Part shown: piece by piece, positions 18,985-29,861 of the stretch | Layout of the letters: each line of letters opens with the position of its first letter | Numbering within the stretch: the stretch's first letter is position 1 | Assembly: GCF_001693755.1 (NCBI RefSeq) | Contig: NZ_LYST01000043.1 | Location: 310,001 to 374,000, forward strand | Reading direction: 5' to 3' | Source: Gilliamella sp. wkB171 | GTDB taxonomy: Bacteria; Pseudomonadota; Gammaproteobacteria; Enterobacterales; Orbaceae | Length of the DNA: 64,000 nt | Notes under the pieces: generated by a model | Seen by the model: the letters and a program-made list of their open reading frames with translations, nothing else | Told to the model about the DNA's origin: nothing | Databases searched by the model: none | Translations under genes and position numbers: made by a program

Positions 18985-20241
18985 TTAATGTTGATAAACC
19001 GGTAGTCGCTTACAAATAGCTAGCACTTTTTCTTTTACTGCTTGTATAGTTTGCTCATCATCAATATTATCTAGCACATCACACATCCAATTCGCGAGTT
19101 CTCGTGATTCGGCTTCTTTAAAACCACGTCGGGTAATTGCCGGCGTACCAATACGCACACCAGAGGTAACAAATGGGCTTTGTGGATCTTTAGGAACACT
19201 ATTTTTATTCACTGTAATATTTGCACTACCTAAAGCAGCATCCGCTTCTTTACCTGTGATATTTTTATCAACCAAATCAATTAAAAATAGGTGGTTTTTA
19301 GTTTCGCCAGAAACTACTTTATAACCACGTTTTAAAATAACTTCAACCATAGCCTGTGCATTTTTCACGACTTGTTGTTGGTAAATTTTATATTCTGGCT
19401 CCATCGCTTCTTTCAGTGCAACTGCTTTTGCTGCAATAACATGCATTAAAGGGCCACCTTGCGCGCCAGGAAAGACCGATGAGTTTAATTTTTTATAAAG
19501 ATCTTCACTACCATTTTTAGCTAAAATTAATCCACCACGTGGACCGCCAAGCGTTTTGTGTGTCGTTGTTGTTACAACGTGCGCATAAGGCACTGGATTT
19601 GGGTAAACACCTGCGGCAACTAAACCTGCAACATGGGCCATATCAACAAAAAAGTATGCCCCTACGCTATCAGCTATTTCACGCATACGTTTCCAATCAA
19701 CAATACCTGAATAAGCTGAAAAACCACCAATAATCATTTTAGGTTGCGACTCTTTAGCGATTTTAGCTAATTGCTCATAATCGATATGACCGGTAGCATC
19801 AACACCGTAGGCAACAATATTATAAAGTTTACCTGAAAAACTAACAGGTGCGCCGTGCGTCAAGTGACCGCCTTCAGATAAATTCATGCCTAAAACAGTA
19901 TCACCGGGCTGTAAAAGTGCGGTATAAACAGCAAAGTTAGCTTGTGATCCAGAATGGGGCTGTACATTAGCATAATCGGCGCCAAATAATGCTTTAGCAC
20001 GATCTATGGCTAATTGCTCAACAATATCAACATATTCACAACCGCCATAATATCGTTTACCGGGATAACCTTCCGCATATTTATTGGTCAGTTGAGAGCC
20101 TTGAGCCTGCATAACACGAGGGCTGGTGTAATTTTCTGATGCGATAAGTTCGAGATGATCTTCTTGTCGTTGTTCTTCACCTTTAATCGCATCCCACAAA
20201 TCCTTATCATAATCGGCAATTGTCATTTCTTTACTAAACAT
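18985..20241 (-). CDS. glyA: serine hydroxymethyltransferase
   Basis: PLP enzyme that interconverts serine and glycine, with tetrahydrofolate as the one-carbon acceptor; 418 aa, one residue longer than E. coli GlyA. The PLP-lysine motif [14 protein letters not shown] is near residue 225, and HSGSQAN and DMAHVAGL are intact. AAGGAG lies seven bases before the ATG. It is convergent with the EF-hand gene and forms the left border of the duplicated adhesin island. Secure. Confidence 0.97.
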   Translation of the reverse strand: MFSKEMTIADYDKDLWDAIKGEEQRQEDHLELIASENYTSPRVMQAQGSQLTNKYAEGYPGKRYYGGCEYVDIVEQLAIDRAKALFGADYANVQPHSGSQANFAVYTALLQPGDTVLGMNLSEGGHLTHGAPVSFSGKLYNIVAYGVDATGHIDYEQLAKIAKESQPKMIIGGFSAYSGIVDWKRMREIADSVGAYFFVDMAHVAGLVAAGVYPNPVPYAHVVTTTTHKTLGGPRGGLILAKNGSEDLYKKLNSSVFPGAQGGPLMHVIAAKAVALKEAMEPEYKIYQQQVVKNAQAMVEVILKRGYKVVSGETKNHLFLIDLVDKNITGKEADAALGSANITVNKNSVPKDPQSPFVTSGVRIGTPAITRRGFKEAESRELANWMCDVLDNIDDEQTIQAVKEKVLAICKRLPVYQH

Positions 20242-20683
20242 GTTGGCTCCTTGTTGTCAATCACATTGACCTTGCGGCTAATTGTTGTATTAATATGTTC
20301 AAAAAAAATCGTGTTCGATTATCGTTACTTAATTAACCAGCAATTTCAATCTTTTTTTAATCATTATAAGTAATATTTATATGAAAAATGCTGAAAAAGA
20401 GATTTGCTATTTTGGTCTACAGTTTTAATTATTCACTCACTAAAGGAATTGATAGGTCAGTTTCGCTTAGGTATTAACTCGTTGATAAAATAATAAGTAA
20501 AAATGTGAATAAATAGTGATTGGTTGAGTGAAATCGTTAATTAACTAGCGGATTGTTTTCATGCTTATCCGATTTGATATCGGCTATTTCATTATTGTGT
20601 GAATAACTTTCTCTCAAAAAAAGTGTGTTGAGATTTTACATTATTTTAAATAATAAAAATGCATGTTTTTTATACTAAAAATT
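20242..20683. other. non-coding interval, left edge of the duplicated island
   Basis: About 440 AT-rich bases holding the glyA promoter region. From about 20570 (GATATCGGCTATTTCATTATTG) the sequence is repeated at about 25812, marking the left end of the 5.2-kb duplicated unit. No gene seen. Confidence 0.6.
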
Positions 20684-20716
20684 TTATCTCAGACGGCTTC
20701 GCCCCTGTGATAAAAT
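20676..20716 (-). terminator. hairpin at the 3' end of MutS-I-like gene A
   Basis: The minus strand reads AAATTTTATC, a GC-rich loop, then GATAAAATTTTT, overlapping the stop codon. The same structure is at 25917-25958 behind copy B. It is terminator-like, although the stem is mostly A/T. Confidence 0.45.
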
Positions 20717-21247
20717 TTTTTCCTTCAAACCTCGGATAAAACCCGATTCTATTGATGATGGATATTTATCCTGTCGCCAATTCATTAAAAAATAATACTC
20801 TTGCTCGCTGAGTGTTAGCTGCCTGCTGGCTGCTAACTCTCTGCTCAAAGCCGATACTTCTAAGTTTTTTTCAGCCTCTACTAGCTCTGTTTTATTATTT
20901 CGCTCGATTGCTTCTTTCTTTAGTAGATAATTTTTTTGCTTGAGATACCAACTGTTATAATCTGCTAAATCCTCTATTTCATGTGTTAACTTTATTTCAT
21001 AACCATATTCATGATGAATTAATCTACGACCAAAATGTTTTTCTAAGGTTGAAACCGGTAATCCACCTCGTAGAATAAGATCGCCACCACTTTTTTTATG
21101 ACGAACACCGCATACTTTCACTAAAAGATTTAACTCTATTCTAGCCAAATAAAGCGACATGCCATACAACTGCGCAAATATTCCTTGTTTGAAAAAATAA
21201 ATACTAGTGCGACTATTACTTTTCTCTAATTTAGTAATTATATCCAT
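20684..21247 (-). CDS. stand-alone MutS domain I-like protein (copy A)
   Basis: A 187-aa soluble protein. Residues 14-80 align with the N-terminal mismatch-recognition domain of MutS: YFFKQGIFAQLYG corresponds to MutS FYRMGDFYELF, and RGGLPVSTLEKHF to MAGIPYHAVENYL. The Phe-x-Glu mismatch motif reads Phe-Ala-Gln here. Residues 95-187 are charged and helical, with no ATPase domain. It lies 290 bases downstream of an adhesin gene on the same strand, and the pair is duplicated at 25927-28346. ATG 21247 matches the only possible start in the other copy. MutS-like small proteins are known as accessory factors of diversity-generating retroelements; the role here is unknown. Confidence 0.65.
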   Translation of the reverse strand: MDIITKLEKSNSRTSIYFFKQGIFAQLYGMSLYLARIELNLLVKVCGVRHKKSGGDLILRGGLPVSTLEKHFGRRLIHHEYGYEIKLTHEIEDLADYNSWYLKQKNYLLKKEAIERNNKTELVEAEKNLEVSALSRELAASRQLTLSEQEYYFLMNWRQDKYPSSIESGFIRGLKEKILSQGRSRLR

Positions 21248-21502
21248 ACTACATTTCACCTTTATCTAATCAATAGTGATTATGAATTTTAATCAAATCA
21301 GTAATGCTCATTTTGTATTCTGCTAGTAAAAAATTCATCCATCCATAAAGTTACTTGATATATTTATTCACTAAATAATACGCACATGTGTATGCCATAA
21401 CATAAGCCTTATTTCAATGAAAACACTATTGTTCATTAAACAGACATTATAAAAAAACAGTATTATCATCCTAAATTTTATTGCTTTTTTAAACCCAAAT
21501 TT

Positions 21503-21526
21503 TTAAAAATCTAAAACACATGCTCG
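21503..21526 (-). pseudogene. leftover 3' end of an older adhesin C-terminus
   Basis: Just beyond the stop codon of adhesin A, the minus strand encodes RACVLDF followed by a stop. This matches the last residues of adhesin B (AACVLDFY), and the DNA (TCTAAAACACATGCT) is identical over that stretch. It looks like the tail of a former C-terminal cassette left behind when the current 3' end was swapped in. Confidence 0.65.
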
Positions 21527-21539
21527 ACATAAATGATTG

Positions 21540-22928
21540 CTAAGGAGCTACACATACTGAATAGACAGAAAGATGTCCACCAAAAGCGTAGATAACTCCA
21601 TCGTCGAAGAAAACACGATAATAACTATCACTTTGTCCACGATCTCTTGTCCAATATAGACATGTTTCGCTATTATTAAAATCTGCATTTGGATAATTTC
21701 CCATTTTGCCCCACTCAGCTAAAAAACTTGCCCCAATGTAACGCTGATAAGGTGAGAAATCCGATGTTGGTACAGCTGATTGACAAGTTGGATCATCTGG
21801 AAATGGACAATAGCCGTTAGTAAGATCTTTTACTGTTGGAAGCTGATAACCTATGCTATCACACCAAGTTTTTGCGTTATCGTAATTAACTTTATTTTGT
21901 CCCCTATTAACAAACCACTGCTTTAACACAAACCCATATTTTATTACTTCTTTACCTTGATTATCTTTACCCACTAATTCAAATGTTGCAGGTAAGTTCG
22001 GTTTTGGAATAATACCAGGGGTAAGTGCTTGCTTTTGAGCCTCACTTGCAACAGGTCCAGTCAGTGTCACTCGCACACTGGTACCACTACTATTTGGAAT
22101 CATTGTGGCTGTGATCCCCCCATGTGTTACTACAGGCCAATTTAATGCTCCTGTCCCGCTTATATCAAGATCAAAATATAAATTGTCAGCACCCGTAGTC
22201 GGAAAGTTAATGCCATATGACTCGGGCGTGATAGATTGAACAAGAAAACCATGGTCTGGATTCCAAATATTAGGTGGACCGGCAATCTCTCCACCTAGAC
22301 CCTCATCATTGAAATGACGACCATATGCAAGGCTTGGTTTAACATAACATACTTTAGGCGTACTTGGGTAAAGATAATAACTATGACTGCCTCCCGTAAA
22401 GCTTCCTATTGAGGGGATCCCATAATTTGTTGCTAACGAACCTGCATCTGCACTGAGTGTCAATTTATAAGGCGATTTACAGGTGTCTAACTCACTATTT
22501 GGATTTGACTTTACATAATTGGTGACATCTTCTCCTGCCGCATTTTCCCACTTTATTTGCATATTACCCGTTATCGTAAATAATTTATCACCATCCGGAT
22601 CGTGCCAATAATTATTTGTCACAACCACATTGGCTAAGGTCGTTGATGGATAATTTGCAAACGGCATATTTGTCACAATATCACTAAATGTCGACGACAC
22701 CTTATCTATCATAATAGGATCTGTCGCACTTGAATTGTCTTCCAATGCCGAAATCACCTTATTTTTTGGTAAAGTGATTGATAACAACGGTAGTATTGTC
22801 GATGAAGCACTCTTACCATTGTCAAAACTTAAATACGGACTACTACCATTAATCGACTTTGCTGTCTGTGAACTTAATCCATAAACGGGCATACTAAACA
22901 GCACCGGACATAACAAAAACACTAACAA
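21540..22928 (-). CDS. phase-variable invasin-like adhesin with C-type-lectin-like tip (copy A)
   Basis: An exported surface protein. The open frame given starts at a TTG inside the signal peptide (LLLVFLLCPVLFSMPVYG, then LSSQTAKS). The same frame continues upstream without stops to a GGCT repeat tract, and the likely real start is ATG 23172 behind AAGGA. The 13-unit tract puts that ATG out of frame, so this copy appears OFF. Mature residues 1-190 resemble the enterobacterial adhesion domain DUF823 (DPDGDKLFTITGNMQIKW). The last ~110 residues (AKTWCDSIGYQLPTVKDLTN...EWGKMGNYPN...LYWTRDRG...VCVAP) look like the C-type lectin fold at invasin tips. The C-terminus differs greatly from copy B. 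Confidence 0.75.
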   Translation of the reverse strand: MLVFLLCPVLFSMPVYGLSSQTAKSINGSSPYLSFDNGKSASSTILPLLSITLPKNKVISALEDNSSATDPIMIDKVSSTFSDIVTNMPFANYPSTTLANVVVTNNYWHDPDGDKLFTITGNMQIKWENAAGEDVTNYVKSNPNSELDTCKSPYKLTLSADAGSLATNYGIPSIGSFTGGSHSYYLYPSTPKVCYVKPSLAYGRHFNDEGLGGEIAGPPNIWNPDHGFLVQSITPESYGINFPTTGADNLYFDLDISGTGALNWPVVTHGGITATMIPNSSGTSVRVTLTGPVASEAQKQALTPGIIPKPNLPATFELVGKDNQGKEVIKYGFVLKQWFVNRGQNKVNYDNAKTWCDSIGYQLPTVKDLTNGYCPFPDDPTCQSAVPTSDFSPYQRYIGASFLAEWGKMGNYPNADFNNSETCLYWTRDRGQSDSYYRVFFDDGVIYAFGGHLSVYSVCVAP

Positions 22929-23095
22929 TAAACGTCGTTTTATAAATAATTTTAATAATAAGTCTAATTTGGATAAAACGGCTAATTTTAACCGACCAAC
23001 AAATTGATTAATGAAAAAATAAAATAATAAAGAGGATTTTCTGGCTGGAATAATAACGCTAACAAACGTGCTAAAAAAGTGAATTATTCTATATG

Positions 23096-23148
<53 letters not shown>

Positions 23149-23165
23149 CCGTAAACAACTGTATT

Positions 23166-23190
23166 TTAACATATTTTTAATCCTTTTTAA
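23166..23190 (-). promoter_or_regulatory. ribosome-binding site and ATG of adhesin A ahead of the repeat
   Basis: The minus strand reads AAAAAGGATTAAAAATATG, with AAGGA eight to nine bases before ATG 23172-23170. The same leader is at 28360 in copy B. It is the only strong start signal upstream of either tract. Confidence 0.75.
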
Positions 23191-23909
23191 ATAATCCGTT
23201 GTTCTTTTATACTAAATTTTGAACAAATACCATATGCTTTCAATAATATTATATGGAAAGCAGTATAAAAAAAAACAATCAAACTCATCAATGATAAAAT
23301 AGTTAATAATTGTAAAGTCTACTTTAATAATAGCTGATAATAATTTGCAGGTTTGTTGTTTATTAAAAAAGTGAATACATACCGTATCGTTATCGATCTT
23401 ATTGCTTAAATTAAACTGTATAGATCAGATCGGAAAGATGCTTCACCAGTAGCAATCACTTCATAAGCTTTATTTTATTTTCAGAAAATAACAGAATGAT
23501 AACTGTGTTTATATAATCTTTTTTTATTTATTCAAAAACAAGTTAAGTTATTTTAGTTTTCGATACATCTAACCTCTAATAGACAATGTTATTTTCATCC
23601 ACATGTTTGTCAAATTTATAGGTCACGCATAATAGTCAGAATCTTTGGTAACAGAAGTAAGTAAAAAAACCAATAGCAACAAAACAGTGAAATTCTTCAT
23701 ATTATTTTTGCTTTTTTTATTAACCTATTAATTTAATATCAAAAAAATAAAAAAAAGATTGTTAATTTTTTTAATAACTTTAACCGCCAATGCTGAGTGG
23801 CCAACAATAATGGAATATAATGTTCGTTATACCACCCTTGGTTACTTTTTTATTTTTTCAAGAATACGTATATACTGTGGCAAAGTTAATTGCTGAGTAA
23901 CACGTTTTT
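23173..23909. other. intergenic region between adhesin A and the sulfatase gene
   Basis: About 740 AT-rich bases between divergent genes, so it should hold both promoters. The first ~170 bases are almost identical to the leader of adhesin B and carry the inverted repeat TGCTTTC (23235-23241) / GAAAGCA (23256-23262) overlapping a TATAAT-like element on the minus strand. The rest has diverged from the matching region of unit B. No open frame worth calling. Confidence 0.55.
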
Positions 23910-25352
23910 ATGCCTTTATCTACCCTTGTTATTTTACCTTTTTTGCTACTAACTATTCTTTTCGCTTCATTATTTAAACAAAAAAAATGGCAACTATTGA
24001 TCATAGTATTAATGACAGTTTTTATTGTGATGGAACTGACCTCGATCTATTTTAGTGGTGGATTTATCGATTATCAGTTTTACGTTAATTTAAATGTTAA
24101 TGATATTATTGAAGGGCTGTTTATCTTTAAATTACAAGCCGTACTTGTGATTGCGGTATTTTTTATATTGATATATTTGCTGACAAAGTTAGCTAATTTG
24201 TGCCAACATAAATGTCGATTATCGATCCGAATATTAATTGGTGTAATAGCAATTATCTCATTAAGTTATCAAAACGGTCCATTTAGCCGAATATACGAGA
24301 TCTATCAAGTGACCTGTGCACCTAAACGATCATTTGAGCAGGCACTACACGCATTAAACATGGACAATTATCCAACTAAGCAACAAATCACTAGTGAAAA
24401 AGGTAAAAATATTATTGTTCTATCTTTAGAATCGTTTGAACAAGGTTTTTTTGATTTTACTGATATTACGCCACATTTACGCCAACTACGGCAAGACTAT
24501 ACCTTCTTTGCTAATATGCCAATGAGCGCTGGTAGCAGTTGGACAACAGCTTCAATGTATACTTATATGACTGGTATGCCATTTTTAATTGGTGAATATT
24601 CGACATCACCGCTGGCCAGCGCAAATAAAACACAGTTAGTCAGTTTGGGGGACGTACTCAAACAAGCAGGCTATGAAACGCGCTATGTTATGGCTGGCCC
24701 TGAATTTGCGGGTATTGGACACATAGCCGAGCTGTTAGGCATGCAAGTCGTTTCTGAGAAAAACTATGCTGGTCAATATCCTAATGCGCCTTTTGGTTTA
24801 TATGATAAAGATATATTAGATATAGCCCACAAACAGGTAACGAGTTTGCATAGCTCAGGTAAACCCTTCGCGCTATTTATTTCAACCATTTCAACGCATG
24901 CGCCAAATGGTTTTTATGACGAACGAATGCGATCGGTGATTGCACCGAAAGACGATAATATGTCATTTGTTGCTGCTTCGTTAGACTATAATGTTGGTCA
25001 GTTTATTAAGCAGTTAAAAGATCAAGGACTACTTGAAAACACCGTGTTTTATATCTTTCCCGATCACTTAATGATGGGTGCGGCAACCCCAACGATAAAA
25101 CATCTTGCAGAAAAAGAACGTAAGCTTTATTTGCTCACAAATGCACAAACAGCTGATTTACAAAAAACACCCGATCAAACCATTTATCAGATTGATTTGC
25201 CAAGGCTCATTTTAAATGGTGCTCAAATTAACAGTAATGTTAAATTTTTAACCGATTATTTAACTCAACCAAATTTAGATAAAAAACAGTATATTGAACA
25301 AAATAAACCGAATATTGCTAGTTTGAATCAAGCTGCTCAATTATTGAATTAG
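23910..25352 (+). CDS. sulfatase/LTA-synthase-family membrane phosphotransferase
   Basis: A 480-aa inner-membrane enzyme with about four N-terminal TM segments (residues 1-135) and a periplasmic alkaline-phosphatase-superfamily domain. The metal-site strand is IIVLSLESFEQGFF (near residue 170). The probable nucleophile Thr/Ser is in SAGSSWTTASMYTYMTG (near 210), with ISTHAPNG (near 330) and FPDH (near 388) as further ligands. Relatives transfer phosphoglycerol or phosphoethanolamine to glycans or lipids, such as OpgB, EptA and LtaS; which one applies is unknown. A lysE pseudogene follows by eight bases. Its duplicate in unit B is reduced to a 39-residue remnant. Confidence 0.8.
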   Translation: MPLSTLVILPFLLLTILFASLFKQKKWQLLIIVLMTVFIVMELTSIYFSGGFIDYQFYVNLNVNDIIEGLFIFKLQAVLVIAVFFILIYLLTKLANLCQHKCRLSIRILIGVIAIISLSYQNGPFSRIYEIYQVTCAPKRSFEQALHALNMDNYPTKQQITSEKGKNIIVLSLESFEQGFFDFTDITPHLRQLRQDYTFFANMPMSAGSSWTTASMYTYMTGMPFLIGEYSTSPLASANKTQLVSLGDVLKQAGYETRYVMAGPEFAGIGHIAELLGMQVVSEKNYAGQYPNAPFGLYDKDILDIAHKQVTSLHSSGKPFALFISTISTHAPNGFYDERMRSVIAPKDDNMSFVAASLDYNVGQFIKQLKDQGLLENTVFYIFPDHLMMGAATPTIKHLAEKERKLYLLTNAQTADLQKTPDQTIYQIDLPRLILNGAQINSNVKFLTDYLTQPNLDKKQYIEQNKPNIASLNQAAQLLN

Positions 25353-25360
25353 GCATAATT

Positions 25361-25788
25361 ATGACTCTTGATACCGTACTTTTTAGTGTCAACCATCAGT
25401 TGTCTTGGCATGATTTCGCCTGGCCCTGACTTTTTTGGTTTTGAAAAACAGCTTAACTTATAGCCGAAAAATAGTGCTGTTGACGTGTTTAGGAGTCATC
25501 ACTGCAATATTAATCCATATGAGTTATTGTGTAGCCGGTGTGGCAGTACTGATTGCTGCTACGCCATTACTGTATAATGCATTACGCTATGCGTGTGCCG
25601 TTTACTTATTATGGCTTGGCATTAAAGCATTACTTGCAAAAAAGACCAATATCACTTATGTAAATCAGCAATTAATTGACAAACAAATGTCAGCTAAATC
25701 CGCGTTTATGCAAGGGTTATTGTGTAACTTACTTAATCCTAAAGCAACGTTATTTCTTCTAGCTATTTTTACACAGGTATTAAATTAA
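25361..25788 (+). pseudogene. lysE/rhtB-type exporter pseudogene (left copy)
   Basis: Near-identical to the intact exporter at 29051-29674 but broken. The run after GTAC has one extra T, and the later T-run has six instead of eight, so the first ~25 codons are out of frame with the rest. The 3' end stops at the duplication junction (TQVLN then TAA), removing the last ~65 residues. The remaining frame encodes about 117 residues of TM segments. The ancestor was a small inner-membrane amino-acid exporter; this copy should be inactive. Confidence 0.85.
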
Positions 25789-25926
25789 CTTGTTGATTGG
25801 TTAGATACTTAGCCGACTTGATATCGGCTATTTCATTATTGTGTGAATAACTTTTTCTCAAAAAAGTGTGTTGAGATTTTACATTATTTTAAAAAATAAA
25901 AATGCATGTTTTTTATACTAGAAATT

Positions 25927-26490
25927 TTATCTCAGACGGCTTCGCCCCTGTGATAAAATTTTTTCCTTCAAACCTCGGATAAAACCCGATTCTATTGATG
26001 ATGGATATTTATCCTGTCGCCAATTCATTAAAAAATAATACTCTTGCTCGCTGAGTGTTAGCTGCCTGCTGGCTGCTAACTTTCTGCTCAAAGCCGATAC
26101 TTCTAAGTTTTTTTCAGCCTCTACTAGCTCTGTTTCATTTTTTCGCTCGATTTCTTCCTTCTTTAGTAGATAATTTTTTTGCTTGAGATACCAACTGTTA
26201 TAATCTGTCAAATCCTCTATTTCATGTGTTAACTTTATTTCATAACCATATTCATGATGAATTAATCTACGACCAAAATGTTTTTCTAAGGTTGAAACCG
26301 GTAATCCACCTCGTAGAATAAGATCGCCACCACTTTTTTTATGACGAACACCGCATACTTTCACCAAAAGATTTAATTCAATTCTAGCCAAATAAAGCGA
26401 CATGCCATACAATTGCGCAAATATTCCTTGCTTGAAAAAATAAATACTAGTGCGACTATTACTTTTCTCTAATTTATCAATTATATCCAT
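25927..26490 (-). CDS. stand-alone MutS domain I-like protein (copy B)
   Basis: A 187-aa protein differing from copy A (20684-21247) at only six positions, mostly in the charged helical region (EIERKNETEL against AIERNNKTEL). The MutS-I-like core (FFKQGIFAQLYG, GGLPVSTLEKHF) is unchanged. The conserved sequence and intact frames of both copies suggest both are functional. It lies 149 bases downstream of adhesin B and is probably on the same transcript. It has no ATPase or nuclease domain, and no reverse transcriptase or template repeat is nearby. Function unknown. Confidence 0.65.
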   Translation of the reverse strand: MDIIDKLEKSNSRTSIYFFKQGIFAQLYGMSLYLARIELNLLVKVCGVRHKKSGGDLILRGGLPVSTLEKHFGRRLIHHEYGYEIKLTHEIEDLTDYNSWYLKQKNYLLKKEEIERKNETELVEAEKNLEVSALSRKLAASRQLTLSEQEYYFLMNWRQDKYPSSIESGFIRGLKEKILSQGRSRLR

Positions 26491-26639
26491 ACTACATTTA
26501 ACCTTTATCTAATCAATAGTGATTATGAATTTTAATCAAATCAGTAATGCTCATTTTGTATTCAGCTAGTAAAAGATTCATCCATCCTTGGACTAACATT
26601 GTAAAAAACGTATCAGTATATTGAAAATTAATACATTTT

Positions 26640-28346
<1,707 letters not shown>

Positions 28347-28360
28347 CTGTATTTTAACAT

Positions 28361-28922
28361 ATTTTTAATCCTTTTTAAATAGTCCTTTGTTTTTTATACT
28401 AAATTTTGAACAAATACCATATGCTTTCAATAATATTATATGGAAAGCAGTATAAAAAAAACAATCAAACTCATCAATGATAAAATAGTTAATAATTGTA
28501 AAGTCTACTTTAATGATAGCTGATAATAATTTGCAGGTTTGTTGTTTGAACTCAAAAAGGTCGATACATACTGTATACTTATCAAGCTTATTATTTAACT
28601 TAAATGATAAAGCTCTAAACCATTTATCACCCCAATTAATTGTGTGAGATCATAAGAATGAAATCGTTTCACATAAAGCCAATCTATTAAGAAAATTAAT
28701 TACCATCATCGATATAATTAATTTGACGTTGCGCAACGAAATAACTATCAACGTTATCTATTAAGCATTTTCGAGCGGATACTTCACTTGTAATAAGTAC
28801 CTCAATAAACTCTATTTTGATTATTATGTAAAGAAAATGATAAACTTGTTGGGATAACTTTTTTATTTTTTCAAGAATACATATATACTATGGAAATATT
28901 GATTGCCAAGTAACGCGTTTTT
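28361..28922. other. intergenic region upstream of adhesin B
   Basis: About 560 AT-rich bases. The part next to the adhesin repeats the unit A leader, including the TGCTTTC/GAAAGCA inverted repeat around 28420-28450. Beyond about 28550 it differs from unit A. No open frame seen. Confidence 0.5.
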
Positions 28923-29042
28923 ATGCCTTTATCTACCTTTGTTATTTTACCTCTTTTGCGACTTAATTTTATTTTCGCTTCATTATTTAAGCAAAATTCC
29001 GGCATTGCTAGTTTAAATCAAGCTGCTCACTTGTTGAATTAG
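28923..29042 (+). pseudogene. remnant of the second sulfatase/LTA-synthase-family gene
   Basis: A 39-codon frame joining the first ~25 residues (MPLSTFVILPLLRLNFIFAS) to the last ~15 (IASLNQAAHLLN) of the gene at 23910-25352. About 1.3 kb has been deleted, and the junction LFKQN/SGIAS happens to stay in frame. It has lost all catalytic motifs. It shows that unit B was once complete. Confidence 0.88.
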
Positions 29043-29050
29043 GCATAATT

Positions 29051-29674
29051 ATGACTCTTGATACCGTACTTTTAGTGTCAACCATCAGTTGTCTTGGCAT
29101 GATTTCGCCTGGTCCTGACTTTTTTTTGGTTTTGAAAAACAGCTTAACTTATAGCCGAAAAATAGCGCTGTTGACGTGTTTGGGAGTCATCACTGCAATA
29201 TTAATCCATATGAGTTATTGTGTAGCCGGTGTGGCAGTACTGATTGCTGCTACACCATTACTGTATAATGTATTACGTTATGCAGGTGCCGCTTACTTAT
29301 TATGGCTTGGCATTAAAGCATTACTTGCTAAACAGACCAATACTACTTATGTCAGTCAACAATTAATTGACAAACAAATGTCCGCTAAATCCGCGTTTAT
29401 ACAAGGGTTATTGTGTAACTTACTTAATCCTAAAGCAACCTTATTTTTTCTAGCTATTTTTACCCAAGTATTAAATGCTAACTCGTCAACCACCGACAAA
29501 TTGTTAGTTGCATTCATCATTTGGATAGAAGCCGTATTATGGTGGCCATTTGTGGTTTTCATCTTTCAAACACAAGCAGTTCAACGACACTATTTTAAAA
29601 TGCAATTAATTATCGATAAATTATTGGGGGTAATTTTAATCACATTGGGCATAAAAGTGGCTTTTGGGTTATAA
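29051..29674 (+). CDS. LysE/RhtB-family amino-acid exporter
   Basis: Intact 207-aa inner-membrane exporter with five to six TM segments. The signature near the N-terminus, SCLGMISPGPDFFLVLKNSL, is typical of RhtB/LysE proteins, as is NLLNPKATLFFLAIFTQ near residue 125. The family exports amino acids or homoserine-like compounds; the substrate is unknown. It follows the sulfatase remnant by eight bases, the same spacing as the broken copy in unit A, so this is the original right end of the duplicated array. Confidence 0.9.
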   Translation: MTLDTVLLVSTISCLGMISPGPDFFLVLKNSLTYSRKIALLTCLGVITAILIHMSYCVAGVAVLIAATPLLYNVLRYAGAAYLLWLGIKALLAKQTNTTYVSQQLIDKQMSAKSAFIQGLLCNLLNPKATLFFLAIFTQVLNANSSTTDKLLVAFIIWIEAVLWWPFVVFIFQTQAVQRHYFKMQLIIDKLLGVILITLGIKVAFGL

Positions 29675-29861
29675 ATTATTATGTATTGATGTTTAAAGGC
29701 TTGAAATACCACAAATGCTTTAATGTCACACCTTTCTTTTTTGAATATTCGATCGTTAATTGATAAAATATCAGTAATCCGACTCTTTATAATCATTTTA
29801 CGTTGTTATCACCGATTATAAATTCATTTTATTCATATTAAATGCGTTAGGCTTGTTGAAA

